Below, one piece after another: positions 1 through 5,291 of a stretch of DNA of 6,738 bases. The DNA is taken from NCBI GenBank assembly GCA_017509375.1, contig JAFWPT010000080.1, positions 1-6,738 of the forward strand, written 5' to 3'. A program made the translations under genes and the position numbers. This DNA comes from Bacteroidales bacterium. Its GTDB lineage: Bacteria > Bacteroidota > Bacteroidia > Bacteroidales > UBA932. Below the pieces are notes generated by a model that saw nothing but the letters and a program-made list of their open reading frames with translations, searched no databases and was not told the DNA's origin. Position 1 is the first letter of the stretch, and each line of letters opens with the position of its first letter.

Positions 1-2
1 AT

Positions 3-875
3 GTTATCGATACCAGAAAAGCTCCGGAGAACGCCAGTTACCGCCTGGTAGTGGAGCTTAACGACGGCCGCCAGTTTATCACTCCGTGGGCGAATGTAAA
101 CACGGCTCCGGAGATTACTGATATTTCCTATACCCTCGACGAGCAGAATCTTTATATGCAGTGCAGTATGCAGGGGCAGGATACTGTAAGGAATTTCTGC
201 TGGGATTACGACGAGCTCTGGGAATATCACGCCTACTTCGTCCCCGACCTCTTATATGTAGATGGCAAGTACGTGGTAAAAAAACGTTTCAAGGAGTATT
301 ACTATTGCTGGAACAACCGGAGTTCCATAGAACCTTGTATGGCTACCTCCGAAGGGCAATCGGAGAACAGGATAGAGAACTACAGGTTCTTGACTATCCC
401 CCGTACGGACTACAGACTGTCGCAGCTGTATTCCATCACGCTCGCCGCCAAGGGGCTCACATCCGGGGCGAAAGCGTATATAGAGCATCAGTCCAAAATC
501 TCGAACGGTACCGGAGATTTGTTCTCACCGGTTCCCAGCGAAATGCGTGGCAACATCAGGAACTCCAGAAATCCCGAAGAGGCGGCCATAGGATACATCA
601 GCGTGTGCAAACGCTCTTTCAAGCGCATATTCATAGGCTTTGCCGATATATACAAAAGTCCCTTCGACCCCGAGTCCCTGCTGTTCTATCCGGAGCCCGA
701 TGAGTCCGGCAATTACAATCTGGACGAGTATTTCCACTATAACTCCCCGGTATCGTTTGAAGGCAACGAGCCCAACAAGACCAATGTAAAGTGGGGCGCC
801 AAGATATGCACCGACTGCCGGGCTTGGGGAGGAACCAAGACCAAGCCCGAATGGTGGCCAAACGACGACGAATGA
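3..875 (+). CDS. DUF4249 domain-containing outer-membrane protein, 5'-truncated by the window
   Basis: The reading frame is open from base 3, so the true start lies upstream; 290 residues are visible. A GTG at base 51 is in frame but is internal, because the upstream codons (VIDTRKAPENASYRLVVEL) continue the same domain. The segment 'YRLVVELNDGRQF' followed by a proline and 'ITDISYTLDEQ', and the C-terminal 'CTDCRAWGGTKTKPEWW', match the pattern I know for DUF4249, a Bacteroidota family usually encoded beside a TonB-dependent receptor. These proteins are normally lipoproteins with a beta-rich fold; the signal peptide would be outside the window. The two cysteines spaced CxxC near the end are typical of the family. 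No biochemical function is established, and a role in receptor-associated uptake is inferred from context. The TGA stop shares bases with the ATG of the next gene (ATGA), which indicates translational coupling. Family assignment is from motif memory, not a search. Confidence 0.82.
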   Translation, partial: VIDTRKAPENASYRLVVELNDGRQFITPWANVNTAPEITDISYTLDEQNLYMQCSMQGQDTVRNFCWDYDELWEYHAYFVPDLLYVDGKYVVKKRFKEYYYCWNNRSSIEPCMATSEGQSENRIENYRFLTIPRTDYRLSQLYSITLAAKGLTSGAKAYIEHQSKISNGTGDLFSPVPSEMRGNIRNSRNPEEAAIGYISVCKRSFKRIFIGFADIYKSPFDPESLLFYPEPDESGNYNLDEYFHYNSPVSFEGNEPNKTNVKWGAKICTDCRAWGGTKTKPEWWPNDDE

Positions 876-2404
876 TGAGACGGACAGGATTAATAGCAAT
901 GCTCTTGCTGGCCGCCCTTTCCGGGAGGGCGCAGGTGTACGTGTCCACCGACAAGGCCTGCTACCTTGCAGGCGAGCGTATCTGGTGCTCGGTGTTCTGC
1001 GCCGAAGGGCCTTCCGTGGCGTACCTGGAGCTCGTTTCTTCCGACGGCACAGCCGCCAGGACCCGTATAGACATGCGCAAGGGAAGGGGCGGCGGCTCGC
1101 TGCAGCTCCCGTTAAGCATACCCACCGGCAATTACAAGCTGTTTGCCTACAGCGGCCCGTCCGATGCCGGATACGGCGGCCCGGTGCTGTCCGTATTCAA
1201 CCCCTTTACCACCGACAGGGTGAAAGACGGGGTGGAGATTGTGGAACCGGAAAGCTACGTTGCCGAGGCGCGGGTGCCTGCAAGCTATGGCATTGCGGCC
1301 ACAACCGCCGGGACCGTGGTGTTGGAGAATACTTCCGGGAAGCAGCTCAGTTGCTGCGTTTCGCTCACCCGCAGCGATTCCATAAGAGGGGCGGCTTACC
1401 GTTCCATCGCTTCTTTCAGCCCCGGAAAACCTCGTCCGGAGGAGCACGGGGAGGTGTTGAGGGCCAGATTGGAGGGGCCCGACGCCGCTGTAGTCGCAGG
1501 GGAAGAAGTAGCGGCCATCATAGCTGTTCCCGGTGCCAAGACCGATTGCTACACGGCGCATCCCGACGGAGACGGAACGGTGGTTTTCGAAACCGAGAAC
1601 ATTTTCGGCGAAGCGGATCTGGTGTGCCTGCTCGAGGGCTTGAACCCGGAGAGGAGATGCCACCTGGAGATTCAGTCTCCCTTCTTGTCTCCCGAGGCCG
1701 GCGACCTGCCCAAGCTGCAGCTGTGCCGGACTATGGAAGGCGACCTGCTGCGACGTACATCTTCGCTGCTGAAGGAAAGGGCCTCGGATACGCTTGCGAC
1801 CACTCTGCCAATGCGCCGCGACCATTTTATGCTTACCCATGAATGTATCTCCTACGTACTGGACGACTATACCCGCTTCCCCACGATGGAAGAAGTGTTC
1901 GTGGAGATTACTCCCACGGTCAAGCTCCGCAGGCGCGGCGGCAAGCCCAAGATATATGTGCTGATGAACAACAACGTGGTAAGCAGTTCCACGGTCTGGG
2001 GGGATGCAGTGGTGATGATAGACGGAGTTCCGGTGCCCGACCACAAGCTCATCGAGACTTACGACCCGGCAATAGTTAAGGTGGTAGAGGTGTATCCGTA
2101 CAAGTACAATTTAGGGTACAGGATATTCGAAGGGGTGGTTAACCTGGTGACTTTCAAGGGTAATATGCCCGGAGTGCTGTTTGACGACAACGTGCGTATA
2201 TATGACTTCCAGGGTTGCTCGTGGCCCATGGCCCATCAGGGAGACGAAACCCTGTACTGGCATCCTCTGGTGAACCTCGCTCCGGGGGAAAGGCTGGAAT
2301 TGCCGGCGGACGGCCTGGTTCCCGGGGTGGAGTATTCCCTGTCCGTCGAAGGCCTTACGCCTGAAGGCCGTGCTGTGTATCTGAGAAAATCGTTCGTCAG
2401 ATAA
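872..2404 (+). CDS. Exported MG2-like / TonB-plug-like protein lacking a barrel
   Basis: The product is 510 residues. I chose the ATG at 872 because it overlaps the upstream stop as ATGA and opens directly onto a signal peptide: MMRRTG, a hydrophobic core IAMLLLAALS, then GRA|QVYV with likely cleavage near residue 20. A second ATG at 875 is equally possible; starts further upstream would put charged residues before the signal peptide. Residues about 22-110 (VYVSTDKACYLAGERIWCSV, later PTGNYKLFAY) resemble the MG2 domain of alpha-2-macroglobulin-like proteins. Residues about 335-430 (FPTMEEVFVEI, VVMIDGVPVPD, VVEVYPYKYNLGYRIFEGVV) resemble a TonB-receptor plug: a declared 'IDG', an 'I-V-EV' strand and a 'G-VNLVT-KG' end. 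The last ~40 residues (LPADGLVPGVEYSLSVEGLT) look like a small Ig-like closing domain. There is no beta-barrel. It probably sits in the periplasm or at the outer membrane and works with the DUF4249 protein and an upstream receptor; the substrate is unknown. Confidence 0.75.
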   Translation: MMRRTGLIAMLLLAALSGRAQVYVSTDKACYLAGERIWCSVFCAEGPSVAYLELVSSDGTAARTRIDMRKGRGGGSLQLPLSIPTGNYKLFAYSGPSDAGYGGPVLSVFNPFTTDRVKDGVEIVEPESYVAEARVPASYGIAATTAGTVVLENTSGKQLSCCVSLTRSDSIRGAAYRSIASFSPGKPRPEEHGEVLRARLEGPDAAVVAGEEVAAIIAVPGAKTDCYTAHPDGDGTVVFETENIFGEADLVCLLEGLNPERRCHLEIQSPFLSPEAGDLPKLQLCRTMEGDLLRRTSSLLKERASDTLATTLPMRRDHFMLTHECISYVLDDYTRFPTMEEVFVEITPTVKLRRRGGKPKIYVLMNNNVVSSSTVWGDAVVMIDGVPVPDHKLIETYDPAIVKVVEVYPYKYNLGYRIFEGVVNLVTFKGNMPGVLFDDNVRIYDFQGCSWPMAHQGDETLYWHPLVNLAPGERLELPADGLVPGVEYSLSVEGLTPEGRAVYLRKSFVR

Positions 2405-2418
2405 TTGCAAACTTGCAA
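2405..2418. promoter_or_regulatory. CRP/FNR-like palindrome overlapping the -33 element
   Basis: TTGCAAACTTGCAA is a 14-base dyad: two TTGCAA arms, each self-complementary, around a central AC. It also fits TTG-N8-CAA, the half-site spacing of CRP/FNR-family operators (for example TTGAT-N4-ATCAA for FNR). It covers the -33 element, a place where a bound regulator would normally repress. Regulation of a respiratory cytochrome b gene by this regulator class would be sensible, but the regulator and its binding are inferred. The arms are short enough that a chance palindrome is possible. Confidence 0.4.
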
Positions 2419-2436
2419 GATTCGGACTATATTTGC
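2405..2436 (+). promoter_or_regulatory. Bacteroidetes-type promoter for sdhC
   Basis: The -7 element TATATTTG (2428-2435, consensus TAnnTTTG) is preceded, after 20 bases, by TTG (2405-2407) as a -33 element, which is the known Bacteroidetes sigma-70 (SigABfr) spacing. Transcription would start near 2440-2445 and leave an AT-rich leader of about 25 bases before the ATG at 2467. The promoter begins one base after the upstream stop codon. No transcript data support it; the call rests on motif and position. Confidence 0.65.
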
Positions 2437-2466
2437 ATTCGGTTACAGCGAAATATATTTGATTCT

Positions 2467-3195
2467 ATGTTTATATTCAATTCTTCCATCGGTAAGAAGT
2501 TCATCCAGGCGGTGAGCGGCGCTTTTCTCGTAATTTTCCTGCTCCTGCATTCCACAATCAATTTCTTCTCCGTAATTGATTCTTTTACAGGTAAATACGG
2601 CAGTGTTGCGGCGGATGCCGACCTGTTCTCGAAGGGCGACGGCCTTTTCAAACTCGGCTGCGACTTCATGTCCACTCCCGTAATCAGCATTATGGTTCCG
2701 GTACTTGCGCTCGGTTTCCTGGTGCATATCCTTTACGGTTGCTGGCTTACCTGGAGCAATATCCGCGCCCGCGGAGGCTGGAAGCGCTATGCAGTGGCCA
2801 GCAAGGCCAAGTCCGATTCCTGGTCAGCCAGGAACATGCTGGTTCTCGGTCTCCTGATTCTCGGTTTCATCTTCTATCATCTCACTCATTTCTGGGCCAA
2901 GATGCAGCTTCCCGAGATGTTCGGTATAGGAAGTTTCGAGAACGACCCCTATCTCCTGCTTAATGTGTCTTTCGGTGCATGGTGGCGGCTTCTGCTTTAC
3001 CTGGCATGGTTTGCAATAGTATTCCTCCACCTTACCCACGGCTTCTGGAGTATGTTCCAGACAGTCGGCTGGAATGGCAAGACCTGGTTCAAGAGAGTTA
3101 AGGTCATCGGTGTCATAGTTGCCGGACTCATTGCTTTCATGTTCGCTGCTACAGCAATCAACGCTTTCCTTCAGGCGAACTTTATCATAGGCTGA
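2467..3195 (+). CDS. sdhC: Succinate dehydrogenase / fumarate reductase cytochrome b subunit
   Basis: This is the membrane anchor of complex II. It binds heme b and passes electrons between menaquinone and the flavoprotein/iron-sulfur subunits, either for succinate oxidation or, in anaerobes, fumarate reduction (then named frdC). The 242-residue single chain has five likely membrane helices, at about 15-37, 72-96, 123-142, 172-192 and 211-235, as in the Wolinella/Bacteroidetes diheme type B. Candidate heme ligands are H28, H87, H138 and H188, one per helix in the first four helices. The signatures 'SSIGKKFIQAVSG' at the start and 'FLHLTHGFWSMFQTVGW' near residues 187-202 match Bacteroides-type SdhC closely. 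The ATG at 2467 follows the promoter; an in-frame TTG at 2413 would add residues overlapping the promoter and is rejected. Unusually, sdhA and sdhB do not follow: an intrinsic terminator comes 33 bases after the stop. Whether it serves as SdhC or FrdC cannot be told from sequence. Confidence 0.93.
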   Translation: MFIFNSSIGKKFIQAVSGAFLVIFLLLHSTINFFSVIDSFTGKYGSVAADADLFSKGDGLFKLGCDFMSTPVISIMVPVLALGFLVHILYGCWLTWSNIRARGGWKRYAVASKAKSDSWSARNMLVLGLLILGFIFYHLTHFWAKMQLPEMFGIGSFENDPYLLLNVSFGAWWRLLLYLAWFAIVFLHLTHGFWSMFQTVGWNGKTWFKRVKVIGVIVAGLIAFMFAATAINAFLQANFIIG

Positions 3196-3212
3196 TAAAT
3201 CCCTATTTTTAA

Positions 3213-3228
3213 CCAAAACATATTTTGG
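3213..3228. repeat. Short perfect inverted repeat beside the terminator
   Basis: CCAAAA and TTTTGG pair perfectly around a CATA loop, and the hairpin abuts the 5' arm of the terminator stem that begins at 3229. The stem is only 6 base pairs and mostly A-T, so it is weak as RNA. It could protect the sdhC message end, be a protein-binding dyad, or be chance. Confidence 0.4.
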
Positions 3229-3267
3229 AACCCGGCGGAAGTGCGAAGTCCGCCGGGTTTCTTTTTG
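3229..3267 (+). terminator. Intrinsic terminator after sdhC
   Basis: AACCCGGCGGA (3229-3239) and TCCGCCGGGTT (3249-3259) form a perfect 11-base-pair, GC-rich stem with a 9-base loop. A T-rich run (TTTCTTTTTG) follows directly. This is a strong Rho-independent terminator on the + strand and isolates sdhC from the amylase gene. The preceding bases on the other side are A-rich but not a clean tract, so activity on the - strand would be weaker. Confidence 0.9.
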
Positions 3268-3289
3268 TGGCTATTAATTATTACCTTTG
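3258..3289 (+). promoter_or_regulatory. Bacteroidetes-type promoter for the amylase-pyrH-flippase operon
   Basis: TACCTTTG (3282-3289) matches the -7 consensus TAnnTTTG exactly. A near-match to the -33 element, TTTC (3258-3261), lies 20 bases upstream and overlaps the T-tract of the sdhC terminator; a better TTTG (3264-3267) is only 14 bases away and would be badly spaced. The start of transcription would fall near 3296, leaving a leader of about 20 AT-rich bases without a Shine-Dalgarno sequence. This appears to be the only promoter for the three genes downstream. Confidence 0.6.
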
Positions 3290-3314
3290 TGTGATAACCA
3301 TATATTTATTATAG

Positions 3315-4571
3315 ATGAAACGTTTTCTGTTTTTTATAGCGCTGCTGGCTTCGGCTTGCTGCAAGCCTGCGGCAGATATGCATCCCGCATGGACCTACGA
3401 TTCCGTAGTGTATGAAATCAACATCCGGCAGTATTCTCCGGAAGGTACCTTCAAAGGGGTCGAAGCCCAGCTGCCGCGGCTCAAGGATCTTGGCGTCGAT
3501 GTGCTCTGGCTCATGCCTATGTACAAGATAGGGGAAGTCGAGCGCAAGGGAAGCCTTGGTTCCTATTATGCTATTTCCGACTATTGCGCCGTGAATCCTG
3601 AGTTCGGTACCATGCAGGATTTCGACGAGCTGCTTGCCGCAGCTCACGATGCCGGATTCAAAGTTATTCTGGACTGGGTGGCCAACCAGACTGCTCCGGA
3701 CCATATCTGGATGGAGGGCCGTCCCGCTGATTTCTATGAGAGGGATTCCCTCGGCAACGCCATCTGGGAGTATGACTGGACCGATACCCGCAGCCTCAAT
3801 TATGAAAACGAGGCCGTCTGGGCCGCTCAGGACAGCTGCATGCGCTTCTGGCTGGACAAAGGAGTGGACGGATTCCGCTGCGATGCCGCCGGAGAGATGC
3901 CGTCAAAGTTCTGGCTAAGCGTGCTTCCCGGCATACGGAAAGATTATCCTGAGGCCTACCTGCTGGCCGAAGCGGAGAAGCCCGAGCTCAGCAATCCTGC
4001 CGAAACTTTCGACGCTACTTATGCCTGGGAACTGCATCACCTGATGAACGATATTGCAAAGGGCGATAAAGGCGTGCCGGACTTGAAGGCATATCTTGAC
4101 AAAGATGCCGTCAGCACTCCTCCCAGCGCTTTCCGCCTCACTTTTACCTCCAATCACGATGAGAATTCATGGGCCGGAACCGAATTCGAAAGGATGGGCG
4201 ATGCGGCGAAAGTAATGGCAGTTCTTTGTTTTACCCTGCCCAAGAGCCAGCCGCTTATCTATACCGGTCAGGAAATCGGTTTGGACCGCCGTCTGCAATT
4301 CTTCGAGAAGGATGCTATTGAGGATTGGTCCGCTAACGAGTGGACTTCTTTCTGGAAAGAATTGGTGGCGCTCAAGCATGCTAATCCTGCGCTTGCCGCG
4401 GGCGAAAAGGGCGGTGCCATCGAGTATATAGACAAGGTCCCTGAGGGCGTGTTCGCTTTCCGCAGGGCCGTGAGGGGCAATAACGTAAGCGTTTGGGCCA
4501 ATCTTTCCGAAGACCCCGTGACTCTGTCTGACGGCAGGGTGCTCCCGGCTTGGGGCTATGACATTAAATAA
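3315..4571 (+). CDS. GH13 alpha-amylase-family glycoside hydrolase, predicted lipoprotein
   Basis: This 418-residue protein should act on alpha-glucosidic bonds of starch, glycogen or maltodextrins by the retaining GH13 mechanism. The N-terminus (MKRFLFFIALLASAC) is a lipoprotein signal with acylated Cys15; a second Cys follows, and no acidic export signal follows the cysteine, so a periplasm-facing location is more likely than the cell surface. The TIM barrel starts near residue 30 (VVYEINIRQY). Conserved regions seen are: region I, D120-WVANQ; region II, GFRCD with nucleophile D190; region III, LLAEAE with acid/base E219; region IV, SNHD with D282. 'GSLGSYYAISDY' at 79-90 holds the usual stacking tyrosine. 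The full catalytic triad is present, but the region I histidine (normally DxxxNH) is Gln125. The C-terminal beta domain after about residue 360 is short. The ATG at 3315 follows the promoter by about 25 bases. pyrH begins 12 bases downstream. The exact GH13 subfamily and substrate cannot be fixed here. Confidence 0.9.
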   Translation: MKRFLFFIALLASACCKPAADMHPAWTYDSVVYEINIRQYSPEGTFKGVEAQLPRLKDLGVDVLWLMPMYKIGEVERKGSLGSYYAISDYCAVNPEFGTMQDFDELLAAAHDAGFKVILDWVANQTAPDHIWMEGRPADFYERDSLGNAIWEYDWTDTRSLNYENEAVWAAQDSCMRFWLDKGVDGFRCDAAGEMPSKFWLSVLPGIRKDYPEAYLLAEAEKPELSNPAETFDATYAWELHHLMNDIAKGDKGVPDLKAYLDKDAVSTPPSAFRLTFTSNHDENSWAGTEFERMGDAAKVMAVLCFTLPKSQPLIYTGQEIGLDRRLQFFEKDAIEDWSANEWTSFWKELVALKHANPALAAGEKGGAIEYIDKVPEGVFAFRRAVRGNNVSVWANLSEDPVTLSDGRVLPAWGYDIK

Positions 4572-4583
4572 CATCATTGGATT

Positions 4584-5291
4584 ATGTACAATAGGGTTTT
4601 ATTGAAACTTAGCGGCGAGAGCCTCGGCGGCCCCGAGGGAAAGGGCCTGGATCCCGCCAGCCTTAGCAGGTACGCTTCAGAGATAGTGGAAGCGGTGCGC
4701 GAAGGGCGTCAGGTTGCCATCGTAAACGGTGGCGGCAATATTTTCCGCGGCCTGCAGGGAGTGGGCAAGGGCTTCGACCGGGTTACCGGTGACCGTATGG
4801 GTATGCTGGCCACTGTAATCAATTCGCTGGCCCTTTCTTGTGCCATACGAAGCCTGGGCGTTGAGGCCGAAGTGTTTACGGCCACCCCCATGGAGCCGTA
4901 CGCACGTTATTACACCAGGGACAATGCGGTTGCAGTCCTGGAACGCGGCGGCGTCGCCCTGATATCCGGCGGCACCGGAAATCCCTTCTTCACCACTGAT
5001 TCGGGAGCCGCCTTGCGTGCCCTTGAACTCGGTGCGGATGCCCTTTTGAAGGGGACTCGAGTGGACGGGGTATATACCGCGGATCCGGAGAAGGACCCTA
5101 CTGCGGTGCGTTATGAGGAACTGACCTTTACCAAGGCGCTTTCCGACCACCTCAAAGTAATGGACCAGACTGCTTATGCGTTGTGCGAGCAGGGGCCGGT
5201 GCCCATCGTGGTATTTGACATAACCCGTCCAGGCAACCTTGCAAGGCTGCTCAGGGGCGAGCCTGTAGGAACGGTAGTAAAAGCGGAGTAA
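4584..5291 (+). CDS. pyrH: UMP kinase (uridylate kinase)
   Basis: PyrH phosphorylates UMP to UDP with ATP in the cytoplasm, the committed step to UTP, CTP and UDP-sugars; bacterial forms are hexamers of the amino-acid-kinase fold. At 235 residues it is full length. Visible motifs are: N-terminal LLKLSGE with K8; the glycine-rich VNGGGNIFRG (48-56); the UMP-contact GDRMGMLATVIN (69-80); GGTGNPFFTTDSGAALRA (129-146); the ATP-site KGTRVDGVYTADPEKDP (156-172); and MDQTAYALC (193-201). The ATG at 4584 lies 12 bases after the amylase stop with no Shine-Dalgarno sequence, normal for Bacteroidota. The TAA stop overlaps the flippase ATG by one base (TAATG). No promoter is evident in the short gap, so this essential gene probably depends on the promoter upstream of the amylase or on one hidden inside the amylase gene. 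In many bacteria pyrH is next to frr or tsf; neither is adjacent here. Confidence 0.97.
   Translation: MYNRVLLKLSGESLGGPEGKGLDPASLSRYASEIVEAVREGRQVAIVNGGGNIFRGLQGVGKGFDRVTGDRMGMLATVINSLALSCAIRSLGVEAEVFTATPMEPYARYYTRDNAVAVLERGGVALISGGTGNPFFTTDSGAALRALELGADALLKGTRVDGVYTADPEKDPTAVRYEELTFTKALSDHLKVMDQTAYALCEQGPVPIVVFDITRPGNLARLLRGEPVGTVVKAE

Noticed and set aside
1..51. ATG at base 1 and GTG at base 51 as possible gene starts
   Set aside because: The ATG at base 1 is in a frame that reaches a stop (TAG) at 49-51; the GTG at 51 is internal to the DUF4249 frame, which is open to the window edge with family-like sequence upstream.
791..871. Extended start for the plug-like protein
   Set aside because: It would overlap the DUF4249 gene by 85 bases and place an Arg/Asp-rich stretch before the clear signal peptide; the ATGA junction at 872 is far more plausible.
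985..1842. A 285-codon + strand open frame in another frame of the same gene
   Set aside because: The translation is rich in Arg, Gly and Cys with no domain signature; it is a GC-driven shadow frame.
1112..2044. A 310-codon open frame on the - strand inside the plug-like protein gene
   Set aside because: It lies wholly opposite a gene with a signal peptide and recognisable domains; its translation has no recognisable domain and low-complexity Arg/Gly/Gln content typical of the antisense of GC-rich coding DNA.
2351..2369. Inverted repeat GGCCTT...AAGGCC near the end of the plug-like protein gene, as a terminator
   Set aside because: It is inside the coding sequence, has only a 6-base-pair stem and is not followed by a T-tract.
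2413..2466. In-frame TTG start for sdhC
   Set aside because: The added residues would span the promoter and expected transcription start, and SdhC homologues begin close to the 'NSSIGKK' motif.
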